From NCBI RefSeq assembly GCF_048564905.1, contig NC_133013.1:9746105-9810104 (forward strand): 64,000 nucleotides of DNA. Direction: 5' to 3'. How positions within the stretch are numbered: position 1 is the stretch's first letter; each line of letters opens with the position of its first letter. Position numbers and translations under genes: made by a program. Shown in pieces: positions 46,640-58,385 of this stretch. Below the pieces are notes generated by a model. That model was not told where the DNA came from and ran no database searches. It saw only the letters and a list, made by a program, of their open reading frames with translations. This stretch comes from Vicugna pacos (lineage: Eukaryota > Chordata > Mammalia > Artiodactyla > Camelidae).

Positions 46640-49195
46640 TGCCAACTAAAAATTTCTTTCCTGCCTATTTCTGGATTAGTTTATTTTTGGAGAGACAGAA
46701 TAATTATATATACCTTGCTATCGGCGGTGCAGGAGAGTTCCAGCCACTCCATATCCTTGCCAGTACTTGGTGGTGTGAGTATTTTTAATTTTAGCCATTC
46801 TGCAAAGTGGGAAGTGGTATCTAATTTTGATTTTAGTTTGCATTTTCCCAATGATATTGATCATATTTTCAGGTGCTTTTATGATGGTCATATATCTTCT
46901 TTGGTGAAGTGTCTGTTCAAATATTTTTGCCTACTTTTTTTAATTAGGTTGATTGTTTTCTTATTATTGAACCTTGAGCATTCTTTATATGTTATAGATA
47001 TCCATTCTTTATCAGATATATATTTTGGAAACATTTTCATTTTGGTTTAATAATTTTTTGCAAAGAGCAGACATTTTAAATTTTGACAAAGTCTAATTTA
47101 TTAATTTACCAATTTTCATTATCATTCAGTCCAAAATATTTTCCAATTTACTCTGTGATTTCTATGAGTTCTTTAAAAGTAAGTTTTAAATTTCCAGATA
47201 TTTGTGGGCTATTCTGGATGTTTTATTTTTTGTTGATTTTGAATCTAATTCTGTTGCAGTAAGATAGTAGAATCTGTTACATTTTAATATTTTGAAAACT
47301 ATTGAGGGTTGTTTTATGGCCTAGTATGTGGTTTATCTTGGTAGACACTCCATATGGACTTGAAAGAGTGTGTATATTCTGCAGGAGGAGTTGGGTTTCA
47401 TGTTTTGGAAATGCCAGTTAGGTTAAGGTGATTGATGGTGTCTTGGCTCTTCTATATTCTCGCTAACATTTTTGTCTTATTCTGTGAATTTCTGAGAGAT
47501 GTGTGTTAAAGTCTTTACCTATGATTGTGGGTCATCTTTCTTTTTTTAATCTTGTCAGCTTTTACTTTGTATTTTGAAGCTTTGTTATTAGTTACATCAA
47601 ATTTATAATTGCTCTTTTTGCCTGATGTATTGACTGTTTTGTCATTTAGAAGTGTCCCCCACTTGTCTCCAGCAATATTTCTTGATAAGATCCCTATTTT
47701 GTCTGTTATTAATATAGCCACTTCATTGTCTTATACTTTGCTGTTTACATAGAATATATTCTTTCTAGCTTTTTACTTTTTACCTGTTTATGTCTTTATA
47801 TTTAAAGCATGTATTTTGTTGAAAGCATACAACTGGGTCTTGGATTTTAAATCTAGTTTTTAAAAATCTCTGTCTTTTGATTGGACTGTTAGTCTATTTA
47901 CATTTCATTATAGGTATGGTTATACTTAGGTCTTCTCTGTTATGATTTGTTTTGTCTTTTCTCTTTTTTAAATTTTTCTCTGTTCCACCTTGTCTTCTTT
48001 TGTTTTAAGATTTTTTTTAGTATTCTGTTTTAATTTCTGTCTTGGTTTAGCTAGCTCTTTATTTTTGTTCTTGTTCTATCTATTACGTATTCATCTTAAA
48101 CTTATTAACTTGGAGTTAATATTGAATTACTTAGGGTAAAATATAGAAACCTTAAAACAAATAGTGTATTTTTATGTATCTATCATTTTATTTATAAAGT
48201 GCTATTTTATATATTAGACATATTTGTTATAAATCTGTCATGACTGATTAATACATTTTAATTAAGTAGTCATATTTTTTAAAAGTATTAAGAAAAGAAA
48301 AATATGTAATTTAAAAATATTTAACCATATATTTACCATTAATTTTTTTTTTTTTTTTTGTATAGATCCCAGTTGCCATCCAGTGTTCATTTCCCTTCAG
48401 GCTAAAGTACTTCCTTTAGCAGCTTTTGTAGTGGAGTTGCTGGCAACAAATTCTCTCAGGCTTTGCTTACTGAAAATACCTTTATTTTATTTCACTTTCC
48501 TGTTTGAAGGATTGTTTAGTTGGATAGAGAATAAGTAGTGATAATTTTTTTCCTTCAGCACTTTGAATCTGTTGTTCCAGCACCTTCTGGCTTTCATAGT
48601 TTCTGGTGAGAAGTCAGCAAGGAGTTACTGTTGTTCCTCGTACATAATGTGGCATTTTCCTGTAAAGACTTTCAAGACTTTCTCTTTAGCTTTTTTGCGG
48701 TTTCACTGTGATGCGTCTAGGAGTGATTTTATTTTTGTTTATCTTTTTGAGTGGGTTGTTGAGCTTTCTGAATCTTTAAAGTTTTCTACCAAATCTGGGA
48801 ACTTTTTGGCCATTATTTCTTCACAACTTTTAGACTATTTTCTTTCTTTTTCAAGTCATATGTATATTGCGGTGCTTCATATTGTCTTACAAGTCTCTGA
48901 AGTTTGTTCATTTTTCTTCGGACATTTTTCTCTCTTCTTAGGTTGGATAATTTCTAGTGATCTGTATTCACATTACCTGCCATCCCTAATCTGTTGTTGA
49001 GCATATTTAAAATTTTCAGTTATTGCACTTTTTAGCTCTAGAATTTCTATTATGTGCAATTTCCATTTCTCCGTTGAGATTCTCTGTTTATTCATCAAGC
49101 ATATATTTCCCTTTATTTAAAAAAGTTATTTTAATTCTTTAAACATATTTGTAAAGCTGTTTGGAGTTCTTTGTCTGCCAAATCCAACATCTAGG
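46640..49195 (-). mobile_element. Long old L1M copy
   Basis: About 2.5 kb of antisense L1. The left part is ORF2 3' sequence (CATATCCTTGCCAGTACTTG, GCATTTTCCCAATGATATTG). It is followed by old-type ORF2 sequence (TATTTGTGGGCTATTCTGGA, TTTTATGGCCTAGTATGTGG, ATTAATATAGCCACTTCATT). The right part is ORF1/5'-side sequence (AGCACCTTCTGGCTTTCATA, TGATGCGTCTAGGAGTGATT, TTTAGCTCTAGAATTTCTAT). Heavily diverged; its right edge stops where the sense L1 begins. A T-run lies at about 48343-48359. Confidence 0.8.
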
Positions 49196-52100
49196 CCTAT
49201 TTAAAATCAGTTGTATTAGTGACATCAGCAACATGGCGGAGTGAAAAGCTCCCTTTGTCCCTCCCCTTAAGTCTACAACCAGTAAAGTGTCCACAACTCA
49301 GCAAAGGTGCCTCTGCTCGACACACAGGATGCTGGAGAATTCCACACATGTGTACATTTAAAGGTGGGTGGACTGGAACACACAGGGGAGGCAGAACTGA
49401 GGGAATAGCAGCCTGGTTCTCTGGTCATGGAAGCTGAGCCCACAGCCCCAGAGAACACATAGCAGCAGGGGAGGCAGTGCACTCGTCTCCGGCCTTCTGG
49501 CCACAGTGGTGCCTGCAGGCGCAGGTAACTGGGCAGCAGCGGCAGTGAGGCCTGAGACTCCATCCTCCAGCAGCTGAGGCACTCACAACTCCAGCCTCCT
49601 GCTCCCCTGCCCACAGCGGTGGAGCCTGTGAACCTTACAACCCTGGACATGGCAGTGACACCTGTGCAACTCCTGGTCCCCCTCTCCCTCTCCCTCCCTC
49701 ATGGCAACAGAGATTATGACTCCAGGGATCCTGGACTCCAGGGATCCTGCTCACCCGGGAAGAGCCCACCATCCCAGTGCAGCAGGCTGCAATGCCAGTG
49801 ACACTGCAGCAGGAAGGCACCAGTGACCCTGGAGGCACAGGAAGCAGTAGCAAGGACACAGGTCCACAACTCTGACAGATGTGGTGGAGGGTAGAAAGTG
49901 CCAGCTCTCAGACATAGTCAGAGGCAGCTCAGATAACAAAAGTCAGAAACTAGTGCTAGAGTGCCACCTCCTGGAAAACAAAAGAAAGACCTCAAATTTC
50001 TAACCTGTTGCATTGTTAGAATCAAGCAGAAAGATAGTTGCTACTTTAAATGTGCTCGCAGAAGAACAACTCATCAAGTATCATGAAGAACCAAAGTAGC
50101 ATCATGCCATAAAAAGAAAATGACTGTTCTCCAGAAACCGAATTTAAAGTCAGGAATATTGCAGTCTAACAGAATTAAAAATAGCCTTCATGAAGAAGTC
50201 CATTGAGCTATAAGAAAACTCAGAACGGCAGTTCAGTGAGCTCAGGAATAAAATTAATGAGGATAAGAAATCCTTTACCAAAGAGAAACTCTGAAAAATA
50301 ACCAAACAGAAATTCTGGAGCTGAAGAACTCAATAAATGAGATTAGGAATGCATTAGAAAGCCCTGGAAATACATCAGACCATATGGAAGAGGAATTCAT
50401 GAGCTCGCAGAAAGAAATCTAGCAATGATGCAAGTAGAAGAAGGAAGAGAAATAGGATATAAAAAAGGAAATTCTACGAGCGCTGTCCAACTCTTGATGA
50501 AGGGTGACATTAGGGCCATGGGTATCACAGGAGAAGGGAGTGGAGAGATTATTTAAAGAAATAATAGCTGAGAACTTCTCAAACCTGTGGAAGGAACTGG
50601 ATATATGAGTCTGTGAAGTTAAGAGAACATCTAATTACCTACATGCGAAAAGACTTTCTTCAAGACACATCACATTAAAAGTAAAATTATTAAATGTCAT
50701 AATGTCAAAAGTCAGTGACAAAGAATTTTAAAGGCAGCCAGGGGAAAAAAGGGCTAATAACCTACAAAGGAACTCCCATTAGACTATCAGCAAATTGCAC
50801 AGCAGAAACTCTACAGGCCAGGAGGGAGTGGAATGACATTCTTAAGATACTGAAAGATAAAAACTGTCACCCAAGAATACTTCATCCAGCAATATTATCG
50901 TTCAGATATAAAGGAGAAATAAAGACTTTCCCAGATAAATAAAAACCAAGGGAATTCATCAACACTAGATGTGTCTTACAAGAGATGTTGAAAGGAGCTC
51001 TTCTACCAGAAACAAAAAGGAAAAAGTGTACAAAACTTTGAGTAAGGTGATAAATAGACAGAATCAGAAAATTGTAACTCTTTATCAGAATAGGTTTTAA
51101 ATGCTTTATTATAGCATAAAGATTAAAGGGTAGAAAGAGAAGAAAAAAAATTATAGCTACTTCAGTTGGCATCAGACTTACAACATGAAAGAAGATAATT
51201 TGAGCCAAAAACACAAAAAGCGAAGAGGAAAAGGACAGAAACCTTACAGGTAAATGAAGATAAGATGCTATCAGCAGGAAAAGGACTGGCTTATCTATGA
51301 GACATTTTATACAAACCTCATAGTAATCACAGAACATAAATCTAGAGCAGAGACATGAAACAGAAAAACAGAGGAAACTGAGAAAAATATCATAGGAAGC
51401 TACCAAACCAAGCTGGCAGACAGAAACACAAAGAAAAAGAAACAACAGTGATGTAGAGAAACCAGAAAACAGAAGATAAAATGGCAACACTAAGTCCTCA
51501 CTTATCAGTAATCACCCTAAATGTAAATGGAGTGAATTCACCAATCAAGAGACACAGGGTGGCTGGATGGATTGAAAAATAAGAACCGGCCGTGTGCTCC
51601 AGGAGACTCAAAGAGGCTTACCTAAGCTCTAAAGACAAATGTAGGCTGAAAGTGAAGAAATGGAAGATGACCAATCAAATGGCAGCCAAAGGAAAGTGGG
51701 TGTATCCTTACTCATATCACACAAAATAGACTTAAAGCCAAAAGTAATAATGAGACAAAAATGGACAGTGTGTAATAATAAAGGGGACAATTTATCTAGA
51801 AGATGTAACAGTGATTTTTTTTATATATACTTATATATATATATAAAATAAATATATATATAACACAGTCACACCAAAATATATAAAGCAATTATTAATA
51901 GACCTGAAAGGAGAAATTGACAGCAACACAATAATAACTTTAACATCCCTCTTACATCAATGGCTAGATTATCCAGACAAAACATCAACAAGGAAACTGT
52001 GGCCTTAAGTGAAACTTTAGACCAGATGGATTTGGTAGATTTGTATAGAACATTCCTTCCAAATGCAGCAGAATACACATTTTTCTCAAGTGCACATGGA

Positions 52101-55100
52101 ACTTTCTCAGGGATAGACAATATGTTAGGACACAAAGCAAGTCTCAGTAAATTTAAGAGGTTTGAAGTCATATCGAGCATCTTTTCTGATCACAATGGTA
52201 TGAAACTCGAAATCAACTACAAAAAGAAATCTGGAAACATCACAGATATGTGGAGACTGAACAGCTATTGGGGCAACAAAGAAAGCAAATGCAAAATTTA
52301 CAAATTACCTGAAGACAAAAAAAAAGAAAAGATGACATGCCAAAATTTATAGGATGCAGAAAAAGTGGTACTAAGAGGGGAGTTTATAGCAAAACAGTAC
52401 TGTCTCAAGAAACAAGAAAACTCTCAAATGAAGTCTAAACTTACATCTGCAAGGAGCTAGAAAAAGAAAAAACAAAGCCCAGAGTCAGGAGAAGGAAGGA
52501 AATAATAAAGATCGGAGTAGAAATTAAGGAAATAGAGACTAAAAAGACAATAGAAAAAGATCAATGAAACTAAATGCTGGTTTTTTGAAAAGGTAAACAA
52601 AATTGACAAACATTAGCTACACTCTCAGAAAAAAAAGACAGAAGGCCTCTGATGAATAAAATCAGAAATGAAAGAGGAGAAATAAAACAGATACCAAGGA
52701 TTATAAGAGAGTATTATGAGCAGCTATATGCCAAGCAGCTAGAAGAAATGGACAAATTCTTTCAATTGTACAACTGTCCAAGACTGAATCATGAAGAAAT
52801 AGGAAGAAATCTGAATAGACTGGTCACTAGTATAGAGATTGAAGCAGTATTCAAGAAGCTCCCAAAATACAAAAGTTCAGGACGAGACAACTTCACAGAT
52901 GAATTCTACCAAATATTCAAAGAATTAATGCTTGTCCTTCCCAAACTCTTCCAAAAAATGTAACAGAAGGGAGTGCTTTCTAACTCATTTTGTGAGGACA
53001 GCATCACCCTGATACAAAAGTCAGACAAAGACAACACACACACACACATACACACACAACTTATAGGCCAATATCTCTGGAACACAGTTGCAAAAATCCT
53101 CAACAAAATATTAGCAAATGAAATCCAACAATACATTTAAAGGTTCATACACCATGATGCGGTGGGATGTATTCCAGAGATGCAAGGATGTTTCAATGTA
53201 TGCAAATCAGTCAGCGTAATACAGCACATTAGCAAAATGAAGGCTGAAAACAATATGATCTCCGCAGTAGATGCAGAAAAAGCATTTGATAAGATTCAAC
53301 ACCCACATAATGAAAATTCTCAATAAAGTGATAGAAGAGGGAACATATCTCAACATGATAAAGCCCATATATGATAAACTCACAGCTAACGTCATATTCA
53401 GTCATGAAAAACTAAAAGCTATCCTTCTTCAATCAGGAACAAGACAAGGGTACTGACTCTCACCTCTCTTAACATGGTATTGCAAGTCCTCACCAGAGTA
53501 ATTAGGCAAGAAAAAGGAAATAAAAGGCATCCAGATTGGAAAGGAAGATATAAAACTGTCATTATTTTCAGATGACATGATTTTATATATAGAAAACCCT
53601 AAAAAGTTCACCAAGAACTATTAGCAATAATAAAAAAAATACAGTAAAGTTGCAAGGTATAAAATCAACATACAAAACTGTGTTGTGTTTCTGTCTGCTA
53701 ACAGTGAGCTAGCAGAAAGAGAAATTAAGAAAACAATCCCATTTACAATTGTAACAAAAAGAATGAAATACCTTGGAATAGATTTAACAAGGAGGTAAAA
53801 GACCTGCGCACTGAAAAACTAAAAACTGAAAAACTAAAAACTTTCAACAAAGACATTGTTGAAAGAAATGGAAGAAGACAAATAATGGAAAGATATTCTG
53901 TGTTCATGAATTGGAAGAATTAACATTGTTAAGATGTTGATATTAGCTAAAGCAACCTACAGATTTAATGCAATCTGTATCAAAATCCAAAGGATATTTT
54001 TTCACAGAAGTTAAACAAAAATATCGAGAATTTATATGGAGCCACAAAAGACTTCAAGTAGCCAAAGCAATCCTGAGAAAAAAGAACAAAGTAGGAGATA
54101 CCACACTCCCTAATTTCACACCCTTCTACAAAGCTATAATAATGAAAACAGCATAGTATTTGCAGGAAAAAATGTACATAGATCAATGGCATGGAATTGG
54201 GAATCCAGACATAAACCCACACATTTATGGACTATTAATTTACAACAGAAGAGCTAAGAACGTACAATGGGGAAAAGATAGACTCTTCAGTGAATGTCCA
54301 GTTGGGGAAACTGGACAGCCACATAAGAAAAAATGTAACTAAACCACTATCTCACATCATACACAAAAATTAACTTGAAATGAATTAAAGACTTGAATGA
54401 AAGCCCTGAAACCATCCTAGGAAAAAAGAAAAACAATTTTCTAGGAAAAAAGGAAAACAATTTTCTAGGAAAAATCCTAGAAAAAAACCGGCAGTATGCT
54501 CTTTGACATTGATCTTAGTAATATCTTTCTAGATATGTCTCCCCAGGCAAGAGAAACAAAAGCAAAAATAAACTGTGTCAAACTCAAAAGCTTCTGCACA
54601 GCAAAGAAAACCATCAACAAAATGAAAAGACAGCCTACCAAATGAGGAGATACTTGCAGATGATACATATAATGAGGGGTTAATATCCAAAATATATAAG
54701 GAACTCATGTAACTCAACAACAGAAAAATAAACATCTTGATTAAAAAATGGGCAGAGGATCTGAATAGACATTTTTCTGAAGAAGACACACAGATGGCCA
54801 GCAGACACTTGGAAAGGTGTTTGACATCACTAATTATCAGGGAAATGCAAGTCAAAACCACAGTGAGATACCCCCTCATGCCTGTTAGAATAGCTCTTAT
54901 CAAAAAGGAAAGAAAGAACAAGTGTTGGCAAGGATGTGGAGAAGGGGGAGAACAGGGACCCTTCATATGGTCCCGGACACCATTAGTAGGAATGTAAATT
55001 GGTACAGTCACTGTGAAAAACAGTATGGCGTTTCCTCAGAAAATTAAGAATAGAGCTGCCAGACGATTCAAGAATCCCACCTCTGGGTATTTATCCAAAG

Positions 55101-55132
55101 AATGAAAAAGACTAATTTAAAAAGATACATGC

Positions 55133-55956
55133 GTATAGCACAGGGAAATATACACAAAATGTTATGATAAATCACAGAGAAAAAAAAATGTAAAAAAAAA
55201 AAAAGAAAAGAAAATGTTGAGATGACTGAGCAAAGTGTACAGAACTGATTATCACAGAATTTCCATAATAGTAATAAACACCAGAAAAGGAACACAACCA
55301 AACTACCTAAATATCCAGCAACTGGGGAACTCTAGTAAATAAACTGGCAAAACCACGTAATTGAATACTATTAAACTCTTGCAAGGAACAAAACAATACA
55401 GATCGATAAGTTTGCCTCTGGGGGACTATTTCTGATCTATTAATGGGAAAAAAGTCACAAAACAGAGGAGGGAGGGGCAAGACAGGGGTGTGGGATTAAG
55501 AGATACAAACTACTGTATAAAATAGATAAGCAACAAGGGTATATTGCACAGCACCGGGAATTATAGCCACTATCTAGTAATAACCTTTAATGTAATCTAA
55601 TCTGTAAAAATACTGAATCACTATACTGCACACCTGGAACTAATATAACATTGTAAATCAAATATACTTCAACTTTTTAAAAAAGTCACAAAACAGGAAG
55701 TGTTATATGACTATTTTTGTAAGAATAAACTATACTTATAAATTAAAAATTTAAAAGGATATACATCCAAATGTTAAAGAGTTCACATTTGATTGGCTAT
55801 TTGGTTACATATTATTTTTTATATTTTCATATAATATACAATATTCTGACAATATATAAAATGTATTTTATATTTATATAAATATTTTACAAAAAGCATG
55901 GGTTTTTTTTTAAGTCAGAACAAAGATTTATGAAAATGTAAGATGGTGAAAAAAAA
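55133..55956 (+). mobile_element. Insertion in the L1: truncated L1-type element with its own insert
   Basis: The host L1 reads up to AAAAAGATACATGC at 55119-55132. The same 14 bases recur at 55957-55970, after which the host ORF2 continues (ACCCCTATGTTCATCACAGC). This is a target-site duplication ending in a poly(A) at about 55949-55961. The insert is AT-rich with old L1 3'-UTR character, and itself carries the insertion at 55466-55678. An internal A-run at 55181-55208 may mark yet another junction. Confidence 0.75.
55466..55678 (+). mobile_element. Short artiodactyl-type L1 3' end inside the inserted element
   Basis: A 213-base piece from AGGAGGGAGGGGCAAGACAG through GTATATTGCACAGCACCGGG to GTAAATCAAATATACTTCAA. 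It is the same 3' UTR type as the L1 at 34671-36172. Perfect 18-base direct repeats flank it, 55448-55465 and 55679-55696 (AAAAAAGTCACAAAACAG). It is therefore a 5'-truncated retrotransposed copy. Confidence 0.85.
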
Positions 55957-56091
55957 AAAAAGATACATGCACCCCTATGTTCATCACAGCATTGTTCACA
56001 CTAACCAAGATATGGAAACAACCTAAGTGCCCATCAATGAATGAATGGATAAAGAAGATCCGGTGTGTATGTATGTCTGTGGATGTTTGTA

Positions 56092-56093
<2 letters not shown>

Positions 56094-56124
<31 letters not shown>
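56094..56124. repeat. (AC)n microsatellite
   Basis: About fifteen AC units inside the L1 3' part, where L1s of this type often carry a (TA)n or (CA)n expansion just before GATGGAAT. Confidence 0.93.
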
Positions 56125-56126
<2 letters not shown>

Positions 56127-56427
56127 TGGAATGCTCTTCAGCCATGAAAAGATGAAAACTTACCATTTGTGACAATGTGGATAAACATTGAGGGTATTTT
56201 GCTAACTGAAATAAGTCAGATGGACAGACAAGTACTGTGTCATTTCACTTTTATGTGGAATATAAAAAACAAACACAAGGAACCAAAAGAAATGAACAGA
56301 CCATACCTAACAAAAACAAACAGGTAGATACAGAGAACAGAGTAGTGGTTACTAGGGGGAGGACAAAATGTGTAAAGGGGATCAATTATGGTAACAAATG
56401 GACTTTAGTTAATAATAACGTATTCTT

Positions 56428-56690
56428 GTGGACAGAATTGCATCTCCTCAAAATTCATGTTGAAGCCCAAACCCCCAGTACCTCAGAATGTGACTTTACT
56501 GGAGACAGGCCTAAGAGGTGATGAGTTAGCTCTAGTCCTATCTGACTGGCGTCCTTATAAGAAGAGGGTATTTGGACACACAGAAGGTCACCAAGGATGT
56601 GCGCACACAGGAAAAACCATGAGAGGACAAGACGTGAAGATGATCGTGTACAAGCTGATATTTTTACTAACATTTTTACTGCCTTCACAG
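56428..56690 (+). mobile_element. MaLR-type (MLT1 group) LTR fragment
   Basis: Recognised from GGACAGAATTGCATCTCCTC, then AAAATTCATGTTGAAG, CCCCCAGTACCTCAGAATGT, GACTGGCGTCCTTATAAGAA and GAGGACAAGACGTGAAGATG. Its 3' part is not present. Old fossil, LTR only, abutting the L1 3' end. Confidence 0.72.
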
Positions 56691-57739
56691 TTTTGCCTTT
56701 TCCAGAATATCACATAATTCTAATTGTATGGTATGTAGCCTTTTTAGATTGGCTTCTTTCACTTAATCACATGCCATAAGCTTTCTCCGTATCTTTTCAT
56801 GGCGTGATAGGTCATTTTTGCGAACAGTTCACTGCAGTAGCGTGTATCTGCAGTTCTGCCTGGCTGATCAGACTCAGAATCATTTTTCATTTGTTTTGGG
56901 AAATCACCCGCCTTCTGAATCTTGGCGGGCACAAGTACCACCTCTTCCGATAGGAACTGAACGTACGACGTATTTTTTTTCCTGGATTCCAGCGCACTTT
57001 GGGCACAGGCGGTTGGGAAGTGAGGAGGGTGATGTAGTTGGGTCCCTGTGGCATTGATTTTCTGCTTAGAGTGACAGCAGAGGTGAGTGGCTGCAACCTC
57101 AAGCTCCCATTGCAGAAACAGCAACTGTGCTGGTGCTGGTGCAGGTTGCAGTGAAGTTCAGTTCAGGTTGGAAAAGTGGGAAAGGTGCCAACTATCGCCT
57201 CTCCTGCTCTCCTGTCGCAGGGTCATTGATGTTTCGATGGGAAACAGGACTTAGTCTGTTGGGGGTAAGTGTCCTTTGCCACAATTGGACATGGTGAGCC
57301 CTTGTTAGGAGTTACTGGACAAGTCCGTGCCCTGGAGATGTGAGGGCTGCATCCTCCAGCCCACAACCTCTGGTTCAGGGAGAACTTTGATGTTATCCAG
57401 ATGCTCCTCACTGACCTCAGGGGCCGCTGAACTATGCATGGCGAGGGAGGGGTCTGAGGACCCTGGGTGTGCAGGCGGCCTTGCTCTGCTCAATCACCAG
57501 GTTTGCTTTTCATTTGGGGGCCATAGCCTAGTGGTGGAGGGGGCAGCGATTAAGATCACGCGGGCCGACCATCAGTTGGAGAACTGCAGGTTTGGGATGA
57601 TCAGCTGTCTTGTCTTTGGTGGTTTAGTTTCTGAAGCCAACCCTGCTTCCAGGCAGTACGAGGGACCCAGCCCAGAGGGAGGGTCCTGGCCGGTTAGTCA
57701 CGCCCAGGGGACAGCGCAGGTCTCTTGCTTTCCCTGCAG
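56691..57739. other. End of intron 5, no further feature recognised
   Basis: 56691-56780 may hold a bit of old L1-like sequence (GGCTTCTTTCACTTAATCAC). After that the sequence looks unique up to the exon 6 acceptor at 57739. Confidence 0.4.
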
Positions 57740-57922
57740 GCAGCCTGTGTGGCGATGGCACGGGTGCGTGCTACCTGCTACCTGTCTTCGACACCGTGTT
57801 TGTCAGGAGGAGGTACCGCCGCCAGGGCCTGGGCCTGGCCATGCTGCGGGACTTCTGTGAGACTTTCCGAGAGGATGAGGCCCTGGGTGTCAGCTGGCCG
57901 ATTTCCGCCGCCATGTACCAAG
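57740..57922 (+). CDS. FAM169B: FAM169B exon 6 with GNAT motif A
   Basis: Completes a Gly codon, then encodes SLCGDGTGACYLLPVFDTVF, VRRRYRRQGLGLAMLRDF and CETFREDEALGVSWPISAAM, then YQ plus one base, about residues 176-236. RRQGLG at about residues 202-207 fits the (R/Q)xxGx(G/A) acetyl-CoA pyrophosphate loop of GNAT acetyltransferases. It comes after a hydrophobic strand (LLPVFDTVFV) and before an amphipathic helix (LAMLRDFCETF), as in that fold. FAM169A shows RKKYRGKDFGLHML at the same place, so the B paralogue has the more canonical loop. The acceptor is TCCCTGCAG and the donor AAG|GTAAGC. The exon is 183 nt and phase 1-1, so skipping it would keep the frame. Confidence 0.95.
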
Positions 57923-58385
57923 GTAAGCCTCCTTGTCAGGGAGGAGCCTTCGGGCATCTGGGAAGGGTAATGGATTCCAGGTGCTTCCGGGTGGAAGGGC
58001 GCTTGGAGCCCCCAGCACCGTGACATGTTTGTGGGTTTTCTCTTGCTTCTGAGAAATCTCCCCTTGCTTCAGCACCAGTGAGACTTTAAGCTTGATCAAA
58101 AGGGTTGCACCTTTCCCAGCCTGAGAAACAATAAAAAACAAACCAGCACAGTGCCAGAGAGCAGCAGAGTCCAGAGAACTTCCACTGTGCTGACGGTTGC
58201 TGCTGGGCCCCTGCCGTTTCCCTGGGAGATTACAGTCCATCCCTTCGCCCTTCCAGCCAGGAGCCACAGGGGGCCAGGGGCTGAAGGGAAGGAAAGCTCT
58301 GAGTGCCCAGGGTCCCAGCCTCCTCTCTAACTTTTGCTGCAGAAGGTGGCTCCCCATCACCCATTCTCGTCTCACCGAGTCCCTG
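57923..58385. other. Start of intron 6, no recognised feature
   Basis: GC-rich, unique-looking sequence. Confidence 0.35.

Larger units (their letters stand above)
49218..56425 (+). mobile_element. Near full-length L1 with nested insertions, inactive
   Basis: The 5' UTR starts AGTGACATCAGCAACATGGC, with a YY1-like CAACATGGCGG at about 49229-49239 as in other L1 5' ends. ORF1 lies at about 50080-50942. Its C-terminal domain is still readable at 50715-50942 (TYKGTPIRLSANCTAETLQA, RREWNDILKILKDKN, FRYKGEIKTFPDK). A spacer of about 540 bases follows. ORF2 starts at 51481 (MATLSPHLSVITLNVNGVNS). It shows an endonuclease SDHNGMKLEI at about 52187 and a polymerase FSDDMILY at about 53558-53581. ORF2 is cut at 55132 by an insertion and resumes at 55957. 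The 3' UTR runs to about 56425. Without the insert it is about 6.4 kb. Many stops and frameshifts. Confidence 0.88.

Noticed and set aside
49273-49650. Overlapping open frames at 49219-49940 on both strands
   Set aside because: They lie in the GC-rich 5' UTR of the sense L1 and show no protein family.
50882-51490. 202-codon minus-strand frame rich in Phe, Leu and Ser
   Set aside because: It is the antisense of an A-rich part of the sense L1 (end of ORF1 and the spacer). The apparent membrane-protein look comes from T-rich codons.
57515-57570. GGGGGCCATAGCCTAGTGGT-like phrase resembling a sense camelid SINE or MIR head
   Set aside because: Only a dozen bases fit. The B box and body are absent, so chance is more likely.
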